Assembly (NCBI GenBank): GCA_023014485.1
Contig: JAJOZX010000925.1
Coordinates: 589,501-653,500 of the forward strand
Direction: 5' to 3'
DNA length: 64,000 nucleotides
DNA from: Bathynomus jamesi
Lineage: Eukaryota > Arthropoda > Malacostraca > Isopoda > Cirolanidae
Position numbers and translations under genes: made by a program. Numbering within the stretch: position 1 is the stretch's first letter; every line of letters starts with the position of its first letter. The notes under the pieces are model-generated. The model had not been told where the DNA came from. It made no database searches and worked only from the letters and a program-made list of their open reading frames with translations. Of the stretch, positions 1 to 11,283 are shown piece by piece.

Positions 1-487
1 CCTAAGCCACCCCAATAAGAATACTGCATTCAAGATTGGTTACCCCCACCATAAGCAGGATATGGATATGCTTGAAAATGTGTATTGTACAATGTAGAGC
101 AACCAAACATCCCCAACTAAGGCGGCTACAAAACAAAGATTAAAGGAACTGAACATGGTTTTAGAGACGTTTAATAGTAGAGTTGTTTGTAACTCAATTT
201 CTTTTGTTTGGCTCTAGTTACTTTACATCTGAGGGCATAAGAAAATTGGAAAAAATTTATCGATTGGATCGACGAAAATGGTCAGAGCAGTAGTAAAATT
301 TTGGAAAAGTTTGCCATATGATGTGGTAATAATTAGTTCTTAATAGATTTTTAAAACCAGTTAAATGCTTTCATGAATGAGATAGATTGTAAATTATAGT
401 ATTTTAGCCTAGGTTTAATAGGCAAGTGTCGTAAAATATAGCTATGAAAGATTTATTCGAGTTGGATAACCTTGAACGTATAGTTTA
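1..487. other. AT-rich stretch without a recognised gene
   Basis: I see no coding region, RNA gene or repeat boundary that I can support here. The sequence is A+T rich with short homopolymers, and stop codons are frequent in all frames. Confidence 0.6.
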
Positions 488-720
488 GCAAAAATATATA
501 CAAATTATGCCATTTTCATCCGAATTGTTCCCAACTAAATTCAGCTAATCTTGAACAATAAAAAAAAATGGCTAATTCTTATGAAGGTAAAACAGGATGG
601 AATAAAGACCCATTATGCAGTAAAAGTCTAAAAAAAAAAGCTCACTTAGTCACTGCTCTTCTTCATATCCAATTACGGAAAACCTTAAAGTAAATAAACT
701 CAAATTTTTAAAATGTAGAA
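488..720 (+). repeat. Old dispersed repeat, copy 1 (uninterrupted)
   Basis: This segment is a diverged copy of 3173-3520. Both contain a shared run around AAAAATATATACA, CCATTTTC, an A-homopolymer followed by ATGG, then GACCCATTATGCAG, AGCTCACT and CAATTACGGAAAACC. In the second copy the last part is open (61 codons from 3380); here it is broken by an A-run and stops. The family is unknown. This copy lacks the 120-bp insertion seen in the other and so works as an empty-site reference for it. Confidence 0.6.
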
Positions 721-1437
721 AGTAGTGTGAACAATTAGAAAATCGAAGGTAAAGGAGAAATCGGAACTTTCCACTTCAGCAGACTGGATCAAGAAGAGGG
801 AAATGTGGATGAAGTGAGTATGGAGACAGTTTAATATAATTGAATTTAATAAAATGATGTACAATGCGAGTTAATTAAAGTCGACCAATATCTAGTCATT
901 TAAGTTTAATGACAGACTGGCTTCTCCTCGATTTAACAAATGTGTGTGAAATTTAGTACAAGTGTGGTCTGACTAGATACAGGTAGACTTTGATTTAATT
1001 GCTCGTGTGAATGGTTAGAGTTCAAACCGAGGACAAATGGAATCAAAAGGAAGCGATATGCTCATTCTCCGAAATCATCAGGATCAGTGTGAACTTTGGT
1101 GGCAGTAGGAGTCGAATCCGGTAACTTTCACACACCGTATGAACCGTAGTAAACCACGCCACAGAAGCTACAATATGTAAATGCTAGAATTAAAGAACTT
1201 CGGGTATTTGTGTATGATGTAAAATACAAAACGGTCAATAATTCGAACAGCGATCGCTCAGTTTTAAGAACTTTCGAAAATATATTTAATGTTAGTCCAA
1301 ATTCGAATGTAAAGGTACAAGGTTCGTCTCCCACCGCTGTTGCTCCCCATTTGAATTTTAACACTGCTTCAGCAACTTCCAAACAAGCTGTTTAATTTAA
1401 CCGAAATTCAGTAATAAACATTGGCTGGTTTACAGTG
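721..1437. other. Non-coding stretch, nothing recognised
   Basis: There is no supported gene. The open frames between 1128 and 1395 overlap on opposite strands, lack known motifs and have no start or splice context that would favour either. Confidence 0.5.
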
Positions 1438-2058
1438 AGGTTCCGGACCAAAACATCAATCTTCAATTGTGTACCAACAAAACGGATGAATGAAATTTTT
1501 TTTTTTTTTTTTTCAAAGCTCGATTTGTGGTTTCCTAATTAATGAATAATTTTGGTTTCCAACATGTCAGTTAGAGATTCTCATGTTTTTGAATACATCA
1601 TTTTAATGATCGTTAAACTTGTGTACTAATGAGGCCTCAAATGCCGAATGGTTTCGATGCTTTAAAATTGAGTTTCGCAGTCTCCTAATTTTTTATCATG
1701 TCTGAAAAGATTTTTTTTTTTTATATTTCTTGTGGATTGATACCCCTTTCTGACTCTGCATGAATTCCTCGCAGTCGTAGAATTCGTCACACCTTGACTG
1801 ACTTCAAAGCTAATTTCTCACAAAATCGTTAGACATGGTACTTAAATACTATATATTCAGCTTGCCCAGTAAAGAGTTTTTGACAAACACTGATAACTAG
1901 TCCGTATAAGAGTTAGTGAATTTCCTGCGAGTTGTGTAACTAAATTGTATTTTTTCACATTTGACTTACTCAGAACGATGTACCTTTATAAAATTATGAA
2001 ACTAGAAATAGGTTTGTTGCAACGCAGCTAAAGATCGATGGTTTTGGTCCAGAGCCCT
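1438..2058. mobile_element. Candidate MITE (about 620 bp)
   Basis: The two ends carry an imperfect inverted repeat. The left end around 1438-1465 contains GGACCAAAACATCAATCTT, and the right end around 2030-2058 reads as its reverse complement with GGACCAAAAC followed by CATCGATCTT. The interior is AT-rich with T runs and has no reading frame. No clear target duplication is visible, so the exact ends and superfamily stay open. A chance inverted repeat cannot be excluded. Confidence 0.35.
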
Positions 2059-2121
2059 ATTATGCATAACTTTTCCCCCCTTCTACAAAAATTGTCAGAA
2101 AATAAGACTAACTGCAGATAA

Positions 2122-2151
2122 GCCACCCACTGAAATTTATCAGTGGGTGGC
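2122..2151. other. Perfect 12-bp hairpin
   Basis: The sequence GCCACCCACTGA at 2122-2133 is exactly reverse-complemented at 2140-2151 around a six-base AATTTA loop. It stands in otherwise AT-rich DNA, so the GC-rich stem is conspicuous. No T-tract or gene next to it suggests a terminator role. Confidence 0.8.
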
Positions 2152-3172
2152 CAATAATTATGTTTGGGGGATTGTTTCACCTCTTTTGTATCATCAAAGA
2201 TCATCTGAAAGAGGACCTACAGCTTTATGTGGGATCTGACAAACGATTCTTGCATCGTATGAACGTGAAGAACGGTCACCCATCCAACTACTGAACTAAC
2301 AGATTGTGTTGCTACGTGGCCGTAATGTACCCCAAGTGGATGGTGAGCCACAAAATTACCTCAAATAATCGTTATAATTACTCGTCTTCAATAATATTGG
2401 AGTACTAAATATCCTTCTAAAATCATGAACAAATTTTTTATTTCACTTTCCTTACTGTGATCCATCTCGCCACAAACTATTCCATAATATTACTTCTGGA
2501 TAACTGCCCTTATTAAGTTTCTCTTCCACCCGAACTTAATTTAAGATCTTGTAAATTTTAGTACATACCATCTTGATGCAAAGAATAAGCTACTTTTACA
2601 AACTTGTCTATTCATAATGTTTACTCCTTTTCCTATGATTCACTGCCAGTAAAACTACGTGAGGCGTACAAGTTTGTTATATTATAGTCAATCTTTCCAC
2701 AAGATAAAACAAAACCATTTAAAATTCAAAATATATTTTATACGCAACATGTTTCAAGACTGGTTGTATACATGAAAATTAAAACTATTTACAAGGTTGA
2801 AGTCTTATTTTCTAATTAAATTTTACAAATTTGAGGCACTGGTGGGATAAATTGAATCATGTAGGTCCTTGCGGTCAAATGAAAAATTTTAATGCACATG
2901 CAAATCAATAAAAAAAAAAATCTAAGAACGCAATTTGATCTCCCGATTTCTTCCCTGGCAGTTATAATTCTTTTTCTTTAAATTATTCTAAAGTTGAGGC
3001 ACTCATCAGAAATACTGCGGGGTGTCCGTAGTTGACAAGTGCCATAGGCTATAATGGTCTTGCACGTTACTCTTACAACTGACAATTTAAACTTAAATAG
3101 AGACCCTTGGTTAGGAGGAAATATTATGGACAATTTAAAGTCTATCCCATAAAAAATAATGTAAATGTAGTT
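2152..3172. other. AT-rich stretch, nothing recognised
   Basis: I see no gene, RNA or repeat border that I can support. The one open frame of 70 codons on the minus strand (2978-3190) has no family motifs. Confidence 0.5.
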
Positions 3173-3565
3173 TGGCAAAGATATATACACAAACTATTCC
3201 ATTTTCCTTTGAAATGTTCTTAACTAAATTTAGTTAACCCTTTAACTACTGTTATTGAGTATACTCGGTTCTCATAACTTCCTGTGGTGCTTTGACCAAT
3301 TGTAATCAATTTGGGTTTTCTATCAATCACTGAAACTGAAATGGAGCAGTTAAAGGGTTAATCTTTATCAAAAAAAAAAATGGTAATTCTCATTAGGGTA
3401 AACGAAGGATGGGATAAGGACCCATTATGCAGCAAGAGAAAAGTTTACCAAGAGCTCACTGACCTCCTCCAAGTCCAATTACGGAAAACCCTTAAAATAA
3501 ATAAACTCAAAACCAATGAAATAAGTCTCTTCAATGAAGAAACGTTCATACAACCAAAAAACTAA
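3173..3565 (+). repeat. Old dispersed repeat, copy 2, with short open frame
   Basis: This is the second copy of the repeat at 488-720. From 3380 it has an open frame of 61 codons starting MVILIRVNEGWDKDPLCSK. A matching but broken frame exists in copy 1, so it may be the remains of a transposon gene rather than a host gene. I do not recognise the protein. The copy is split by a TTAA-flanked insertion at 3238-3357. Confidence 0.5.
3238..3357. mobile_element. piggyBac-type MITE, 120 bp, TTAA target duplication
   Basis: The element begins CCCTTTAACT and ends AGTTAAAGGG, a terminal inverted repeat of at least 10 bp. It is flanked on both sides by TTAA (3234-3237 and 3358-3361). TTAA duplication is the hallmark of piggyBac-type transposition. 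The paralogous repeat at 488-720 lacks the insertion and has CTAA at the matching place, which confirms the boundaries. It has no coding capacity. Confidence 0.8.
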
Positions 3566-3966
3566 ACATTGGTCCACACAAACTTCAAACATTAAAGCAA
3601 CTATATTAAATAAGCTTCTAAAGGGTATGTTTAGAACAGATGAGGCGGTATTAGCAACTGAATCAACAAAGACAGACCAAAAGAATCAATTCTGGCAAAA
3701 ATTCCCCATTTCCTGATCAAAAAACATTTTGCAAAAGTTCCAATCATCATGTACCATTAAATGAAATCATCAATATTGAGATAAATATAGAATCGTCTCA
3801 GGATAAATGTAATAAAATTTGCTCCCCTGCCTTATCTTAATCTAATTAATTCTCAGAATTTGAGTTTCTTTCACCTCTAAAATCTAAAAACAAAAAGAAA
3901 AAATATCCTTACAACAAATATTTTCCTTCTTCAATTACACTGAATGGGAATAGAGGAAAATAAAAG

Positions 3967-5469
3967 CTAAACAGTTAAGCTGAGAGTCATAAATTCTTCA
4001 TACGTTAGGCTGATAACTCCTTTCCGTTCTATATCTTTCTTTTTGAAGGATTCTGTCAGTCGATGTAACTGAACATTGGCAATGATGAAGTTATCCAAAG
4101 TTACTTTCCTCATTCTTGGATCGAATTTGTTCACTAGATACGATACAAACTGAGGAGATAATCTGTATCCCATTTGTTGAAGAGCTGCAAAGAAATGGTA
4201 GTACAAATATACAAGCTCATAAATTCTACGCTCTACATATGCCATTTTTAGTCAACCTTACTAGAATAATTGCTTTCCTTCATCATCAGACCCGCTGAGC
4301 TTCTCACCTACCTTGAGCTACATATCATGGCTTTATTAAAATAAATAAAGTAAAAGCTCATACATTTACAATAAGCTTTAAATCCATTACAGTAAGAACT
4401 AGCTTAAACATTATTAATGATAAAATTAGAAACACAAATCAATGTAAACAGAATTCGGTTTGGTTATTGTTATTTATGCCATATTAACTAACTATTTAGT
4501 TAGATTAAGCAAATTCAATTTCCATTCCAGACTAAGTACGCTACTTTAAAATAATTTACCGCAATGGAGAGAGAGTAACTATTATAAAACTGTTTTTAAA
4601 CAATTTCAACCTACCTATTCCCAGTTCTCTTTCATCAATGGTTCCAGAATTATCTTGATCATATCGACGATAAATATCAGTCCACTGATTAATATATTTA
4701 AAGAGTTGAGAAAATTCATCGACATTAATTGTCCCAGAGTTGTCTGTGTCAAACATAGCTAGAGAGAAAGACAACAAAAATATCTAACTTAAAAATTTTA
4801 ATTCAATTTCCATTAAATAACAAATATCTGCTTTTCCACACTGCATTATAATAACAGGTTCACATTAGGCCTATGTTAAACCAAGTTACTTTTCTCTTAC
4901 CAATCATCAATTTACAAGCTTCTTCAGAAAAACCAGATCTGTTTCCATTCTGAAGTGCCATACTAAGCTCCTGTGCATTAATATGACCTGAATTATCTTG
5001 ATCAACAGCTCTGAACCAAGACATCACTGTGGGATCTACTGCTGGAGCACCATATCCTACAACATTTTATGTAACTGAATAAATACGCTTTCACCACTAA
5101 ACTTGAAGGTAAAAAGTGTACAATCAGAATTATATAGTTTCAATTTGCTGTGGTTTCACCTAAACAATTAAAAAAACTTTAAAATAAATTAATATTTAAA
5201 CCTGGTGGCATTTGCTGTGGTGGCTGTCCAGAGTATCCCTGCTGTGGTGGTTGACCTGGGTATCCATACTGTGGTGGTTGGCCTGGGTAGCCCTGTTGCG
5301 GTGGTTGGCCTGGGTAACCCTGCTGCGGTGGTTGACCTGGGTAACCCTGCTGCGGTGGTTGACCTGGGTAACCCTGCTGCGGTGGTTGACCTGGGTAACC
5401 CTGCTGCGGTGGTTGACCTGGGTAACCCTGCTGCGGTGGTTGGCCTGGAGCACCAAATGCAGGATTATA
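3967..5469 (-). CDS. PEF1: Peflin (penta-EF-hand calcium-binding protein), last four exons
   Basis: Four coding exons read on the minus strand: 5202-5469, 4901-5056, 4615-4758 and 3967-4184, all with GT/AG borders and matching phases (0,1,1,1). The first exon here encodes a Gly/Pro/Gln-rich tail of QPPQQGYPG repeats. Next come EF-hand loops [24 protein letters not shown] and [12 protein letters not shown], then two degenerate EF-hands, ending [12 protein letters not shown] and TAG. A Pro/Gly-rich tail plus five EF-hands is the peflin/ALG-2 family layout. In animals peflin heterodimerises with ALG-2 (PDCD6) and modulates ER-export sites; that role is family knowledge. The start codon and first exon lie upstream (above 5470) and I could not find them. 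A CR1-like LINE sits in that upstream intron in antisense. Confidence 0.9.
5214..5453 (-). repeat. 27-bp tandem repeat inside the peflin exon (9 units)
   Basis: Nine head-to-tail 27-bp units encode the nonapeptide QPPQQGYPG, with small changes in the units nearest position 5214 (QQGYSG, QYGYPG). Units 5 to 8 are identical at the nucleotide level, so the array has probably been homogenised or expanded recently. The other two frames are also open, which creates false long reading frames on both strands. Confidence 0.9.
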
Positions 5470-5616
5470 CTGTAAGAATAAGCAAATTTAAAAATCAAAG
5501 CTGGAAAGTTGGACCAACTGTGCCAATTGGTTTATTATGGCAAATATTAAATTACAGGGACATCAGTTTTTTGGACCTCTATGTAGGAAATAACTAACCA
5601 ACCTAGTGTAAAGACT

Positions 5617-8600
5617 ATGATTTAATTGCGATAAATGAATCGTGGCTTAGCACTGAAACACGTGACTTTGTAGGGGAATATCAAATTAAAGGTTATAGAC
5701 TTTTTGTTAAAAACAGAATAGGTAGGCGAGGAGGCGGTGTTATGTTGTATATCAAAGATAATATTGCGAACGTTATAGAAGTAAAGCACTCAATTCCAGA
5801 ACCGATAGATTCGACTATAGCAGAGCTTAAATTGAACGATTTCAAACTTCTTGTTGCGGTTATATATAGGCCCCCAAATCAAACAGCTGATACGGACGAA
5901 GCGTTATATCGTGAACTAATGAGAATAATCGGTAGTGAGCAGGCTTTAGTTATGGGTGACTTTAATTGCGCCAACGTGAATTACGATACAATGCAGGGAG
6001 ACGCGGAAGGTAATCGTTTAGTTAATTTTCTCGAGGATAGCTTTCTTATTCAAAAGGTTGGGGAACCTACGAGGTTGGACAGTATTTTAGATTTAGTAAT
6101 AACTACGGATGATAGGCTAATTACTGATCTTCAAGTAATAGAACCGTTGAGCAATAGCGATCACAATATGGTCGAGTTTGTCCTCTCAGTAAGTCACTCG
6201 AAACCAACTAACTCGACTAAAATTCCTAACTTCCAGCACGCAGACTTTAGTAAATTTCGAAATAAATTTTCACACGTCAATTGGGAAAACGTAATGGGGA
6301 ACTCTAACGCAAAACTAATGTGGGAATCGTTCGTAACGGTATTTAGGACTATAAATGAGGAATGTGTACCGTACAAAATTAAGCGTGCGAAAGTAAACAA
6401 CAAGCCCTTGTGGTTTACTTCTAGAGTACGAGACATTATAAAGAGTAGAGATAGGGCTTATAGGCAACATAAGTGCGATAAAGACAATTTGTTGTTACGA
6501 AACAACTACATATCTCTGAGGCGTGAAGCGAAAAGTGTAATAAAAAAGTCCAAGCGCGAATTTGAAATCTCCATAGCTCGTGACGGTAAAGAAAACCCCA
6601 AACGATTCTTTCAATACGTCAATAATAGAAATCCAGTAAAAAGTGTCTTAGGTCCATTGAAAAATGTAAATGGAGATCTAGTCTCTGAAAACAAGGAAAT
6701 GGCTACCTTGCTAAACGAATTTTTTACGTCAGTTTTTACTATAGAAGATGTAACGAATATCCCTACGGTCATAGACATAATACCTTTTGATAATGGTAAT
6801 ATTTTGGATAATATTGTCGTTAGTGAAGGGGAAGTAATGCGCTATATTGATAAAATGAAAACGCGTAAATCATCGGGTCCGGATTCCATATATCCCATAC
6901 AACAAAGAATTAAAAGATGGCATTGTTGTGCCGCTAACAAAGATTTTTAATGCGTCTATTTCTGAGGGGTGCGTACCAGATAATTTCAAGTTAGCAAACG
7001 TAACACCTATCTTTAAGAAAGGCGATAAAGGTGCGGCGGGAAATTATAGGCCAATCAGTTTAACGTCTGTTGTAGGTAAGCTACTGGAATCAATAAATAA
7101 TTAGGGATCGTATAGTCGAACACTTAGAAGTGCATAATCTGGTTAGAAATACGCAACAAATCTTGCTTAACTAATCTTTTAGAATTTTTCCAAAGCGTGG
7201 TTGACGTTTACGATAGACATCGGGCGGTTGATGTAGTGTATTTAGATTTTCAAAAAGCGTTTGACACCGTGCCGCACAAAAGACTCGTTGAAAAAACTAA
7301 GGCTCATGGAATCAGGGGTGTAGTAATAAATTGGCTAGAAGAGTGGTTGCGAGGCAGGAAACAGAGGGTGGTCGTTGATGGAGCGGAGTCGTGTTGGGCT
7401 AATGTAGCGAGTGGCGTTCCTCAGGGTTCTGTATTGGGCCCCTTGCTTTTTCTTATATATATTAACGATTTAGATGTCGGCCTAGTCAGTACAGTTTCAA
7501 AGTTTGCGGATGACACGAAGCTGGGTGGTAGGGCGATTAATGACGAAGATAGAGGTAAAATTCAGGAAGATCTGAATAAAATCGTTGATTGGTCAGTCAC
7601 ATGGCAAATGAGATTTAACGTGGATAAGTGCAAAATTTTGCATATAGGTTCGCGTAACGGTAATTTTGCGTATAGTATGCAGTGGTGGGCGCGGTACCAA
7701 AATTTGGGGGTGCGTTACGCGGTACTGCGGTACCTCAGCATGCCCAGTGCGTTACGCGGTACTTTTTCAGGTCCCCCTGGTGCGTTCCGCGGTACTGCAC
7801 ACAAGAACAACACAAGTAATAGCACATATTTTCAGAAATTGCATATCGGCGATTTCGCACCTGAACTTTCTGCCATAATGGCTAAAAATCGATCTTTGTC
7901 ACAGAAATGTAACACACGTGCAACCGGCTCAAAAGCAAGCACTGCACTGAGGCGTTGTGATAGGATGGCAACGTAACATGTTCTGAACGAAAACTTAACG
8001 TGTCTAGAGTTAGGCTGATGCAACACACGCAGCATTCGTCTTACTGTACTCCTGTAATAAGGTTTACTTCAAAAAAAGTGTTAATTTTTTGAAAAGTCGT
8101 GTTTGTCGGTACCGCGGGAAATTTGAATGCGGTAGCGGTACTGCTGTACTTTCAGCGATCCTTTGCGGTACTGCGTTATGCGGTACCGGTTTGGTAGTGC
8201 GGTAGTACCGCAGTACCGCAAAAAATACCGCAAGTGCCCAGCTTTGATAGTATGTCAGGGAAAGATTTAACAAGCGTAGAGCAGGAAAAAGATTTAGGAG
8301 TTATAGTCACTGGTGATTTAAAAGTAGCGAAACAAAGTACAGCAGCGGTCAATAAGGCGAACAAAGTGTTAGGGTTTATAGCTCGAAATTTTGAGTACAA
8401 ATCGCGCGATATTATAGTTCCTCTTTATAAATCATTAGTTAGACCCCATTTGGAGTACGCGGTCCAATTTTGGAATCCGCATATGCGCAAAGATATAGAC
8501 AAAATCGAGAGTTCAAAGACGAGCAACTAAGATGATTCCGTCTCTTAGGTCAAAGTCGTACGAGGATAGATAGGCTTAAGGAGTTAAAATTGACTACTCT

Positions 8601-8888
8601 CGAGACTAGGAGGTTAAGGGGTGATCTAATCCAGGTTTTCAAAATTATGAATGGGTTTGATAACGTAGATAGAGATAGCTTTTTCGAAATATCTCATATA
8701 ATAGGACTAGAAATAACGGGTGTAAGTTGACAAGTAGAAGGTTCGAGACAGCAGTTGCGAAAAACTTTTTTACGCATAGAATAGTAAATAGCTGGAATAG
8801 TTTGCCGGTAGAAGTAATTAGTAGCACGTCTATAAACATGTTTAAAAATCGATTAGACGCGCATGTTGATAGAAAGGGTATAGTTTAA
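5617..8888 (+). pseudogene. CR1-like endonuclease/reverse transcriptase, broken
   Basis: The endonuclease part (5617-6180) shows INESWL, GGGVMLYIKDN, YRPPNQ, GDFN and the terminal SDHN. Reverse transcriptase motifs follow: [42 protein letters not shown] and the catalytic FADDTKLG near 7505. The C-terminal CR1-type region with RPHLEYAVQFWNP lies near 8445-8480. The frame is lost at about 6885 and again with several stops near 7100-7190, and the gene is split by an insertion at 7680. It therefore cannot make a full protein. Confidence 0.9.
7680..8246. mobile_element. hAT-type MITE, 567 bp, with exact 8-bp target duplication
   Basis: The element starts CAGTGGTGGGC and ends GCCCAGCTTTG, a short imperfect hAT-like inverted terminus. 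It is bounded by ATAGTATG at 7672-7679 and 8247-8254. Removing the element and one duplication restores the LINE reading (YSM-SGKDLTSVEQEKDLG). Both ends are rich in GCGGTAC / GTACCGC subterminal motifs, which are likely transposase binding sites. It has no coding capacity. Confidence 0.9.
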
Positions 8889-8950
8889 GGTAGTAAAATT
8901 AAGGCTTTGTGGGGATAGATCCCACAGCTCAACACAAGTGTTGTGGGATA

Positions 8951-10270
8951 TAGGGAGGCAGTGTCTTGGGTTAGGGGATACTCTCTGTCCTTACACACCC
9001 CATTTAAAGAGATTCCTCTGCCGAGCGGTGCCCCCCATAGTACTGTGAGGTATTGAAAAACTCATGATCTTCACTTGCCCCACAAACACCTTTAAATGGG
9101 AGACCCGTAATGGGTGCACACACATTTCTACATTACTGTACAGTCTTTACAGCCACACCTACACTTTTCCTCGTAAGTGTATATATTGTAATGTATATGG
9201 TTGTAAATTTTGACTTGGTCCGCAATCGATATGGACCGTGACTTGATGGATACCGTAATGAAATTGACTGGATTCTTTGGATCTGATATATTGCATGTCC
9301 GTTATAAATAGATATAGAGTGTAACATTTGTGGATAGTAGTCTATTATGACTTGATCCTCTGGATCCAGAGATTCTATCTTTAGTTTTAAATCGATAATT
9401 AATTAGTTTTAAATTGATAATTATTTAGTTTCGTAAAAATTGGTCGTTGCCAAATTACCGGCAGTTTTTACATAAATTTCTTATGTTCTTGTGGTTCGGA
9501 ACCCACGTAAAATTGTAGGTCCCCTCCGCCACCACGGAGGACATACACAATACACGATTACGAACACAGTTAGGTAGACCAGCCATGAGTGGATCCTAGG
9601 GTCTTTGTTGGTCTGAAACATTATAACATTATAACTTAACACAGACACAAGAATCACTCTGACTTGCAGTATAATGAGCAGATCACCAAAATATGGTGTC
9701 CCTAAAACTTAATATTAGCCCTTATGACTTCAATGACTAGTCATTTATGGCCCTCATTTACCATTAAGAAATAAGTGTTGTCATGATATCAGGTCACCAA
9801 TACAACTAACTAATATGATGAGAGAATCATCAGATTCAGGTGCCAGCTAGGCCTACCAATAATTATTTTAAATGTAGTAGCTACTGGCCACTAGGTTCTC
9901 TCTCTCGGGAATAAGCTCAACACAAAATATGGATCTTCTCAGTTTCATTCACTGCTGATTTTTTTTAAATACATATATATACACACACACATATACATAC
10001 TTTTTTTTTTTTACAGGTAATTAATTTTATGCACAGAATTCTATTTTGGACTTTCTTAAATGTGGAAATTAACTAAAACTAAGACATATAAACTGTAACC
10101 TAACTAAAATAGACAAATTATACCTACCTATAGCCTAAATTAATGCAATATCTTCCACAAAAATCATATACCTTGTTTCAAAAGTATACAATACCCTTTT
10201 CATAAGCTGCTAGGCAAGGGCTCATTTACATTACGCAGTTAAGATATCAGTTAACTTACAGTACAGTAAA
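8951..10270. other. Stretch without a recognised gene
   Basis: It contains mixed AT-rich DNA with a short (TA)/(CA) microsatellite and T-runs at 9966-10013. I see no gene or complete element. It may hold intron sequence of the peflin gene, but I could not recognise the missing first exon. Confidence 0.5.
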
Positions 10271-11000
10271 GATGGATGAAGAATTTAATAAAGTTGCATA
10301 ATAGATTGCAGACAGAAGATGCAGTACACTTTTTTACAGGGGTAAAACATATAGAGATGCCAAAAAAGTGGATGTAATAAAACAGTTCTGGCATGCAATA
10401 GAACACGGTTTGAAGACACCCATATTCCATTATCTAAGATTATGTTTACTTATTGCTGGGCAAAAGAATACACCAACAAAAAATTTTGCGATTATGAACT
10501 GAGAATTAAAAGTAACGCAGTAATAGACTATAACAACTATTTGAGAGAGGCAAGTTGCACTACAGTCAAATTGACAAAATGTTTTCTAGAGGTATCAGTG
10601 CGAGAGACTTCTTCCTGAGCATGAGAGCAGTGGGTCTTTGGGGGTATATACAGAGACGGGACAATATTTCCTGTTTGTTGTTCCTCGTTACAACCACGAG
10701 ATATTAACATTGTGTATAAAGGAAAACAAAGAGAGGTAGCTATTACAATAATAAGTGATAACTGGAAAGCATATGATGGACTACAGAACTTAGAAGCGTA
10801 TGAATATAAACTTTAACAGTTAATCATTCAAAATTTTATGGATTCAGAAAGTGGTCAGTCCACACACAAAATTGGAAGCACATAGCATTTGATAAATCAC
10901 AGAAACAAGCACCATTGTGGAACTTGTCAACAAATGATTGAGCCATACTTTTGTAAATTTATGTGGAGAAAAAGAAATAAAAGGTACGGTAATCCTTTAC
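10271..11000 (+). pseudogene. Merlin-type (ISXO2-like) transposase relic
   Basis: Fragments in shifting frames match the Merlin transposase in order. HIPLSKIMFTYCWAKEYTN is followed by FCDYELRIKSNAVIDYNNY near 10485-10545. The glycine-tryptophan strip around RAVGLWG comes next, then SDNWKAYD-like, TVNHSKF and a C-terminal HCGTCQQMIEPYFCKFMW. Frameshifts and stops are numerous, so it is dead. Terminal repeats were not identified. Confidence 0.7.
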
Positions 11001-11221
11001 AATACAGCTTGAAATTATTTTTAGAAATTAATGAGTTTAACATTTATTAAATGTGTGTTAAATTTGTGGTCATTATATTTTTGTTAGTTTAAACAAAAAT
11101 ATCAACTTGACTTAACCAATCATCAAGGGCATACAATTGATCTAACCAGGCATTCAAAAATTTTTATGCAAGTTTCAATTAATTTTAAGCAACTTTTACC
11201 AAAAATGTGTTAGTTATATAC

Positions 11222-11223
<2 letters not shown>

Positions 11224-11278
<55 letters not shown>
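11224..11278. repeat. (TA)n microsatellite
   Basis: About 27 TA dinucleotides directly precede the 5' break of the LINE at 11281. Similar tracts border many elements in this window. Confidence 0.95.

Positions 11279-11280
<2 letters not shown>

Positions 11281-11283
<3 letters not shown>

Larger units (their letters stand above)
5608..8950 (+). mobile_element. CR1-like non-LTR retrotransposon, 5'-truncated
   Basis: The element starts inside the endonuclease domain and runs through reverse transcriptase to a short 3' region. It lies in the presumed first intron of peflin, in the opposite orientation. Its 3' part contains an 8-bp stem (8919-8926 with 8942-8949: ATCCCACA / TGTGGGAT), a feature that could serve as the RT recognition structure. 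The exact 3' end is uncertain, about 8890-8960, and no target duplication was found. A hAT MITE (7680-8246) splits it. Confidence 0.85.

Noticed and set aside
1099..1162. tRNA-like fold on the minus strand (GTGGC ... GCCAC ends, GGATTCGACTCC B-box-like)
   Set aside because: The ends can pair, but I could not build a convincing anticodon arm or A-box; it may be a very old SINE trace.
3380..3716. Possible small host genes (61 and 60 codons)
   Set aside because: The first belongs to a dispersed repeat and neither has recognisable motifs, splice context or a conserved counterpart.
5214..5453. Regularly spaced repeats resembling a CRISPR array
   Set aside because: Units are contiguous without spacers and lie in a protein-coding exon of a eukaryote.
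5196..5597. Three long open frames over the 27-bp repeats on both strands
   Set aside because: They are shadows of the repeat unit in other frames; only the minus-strand peflin frame has splice sites and continues into the EF-hand exons.
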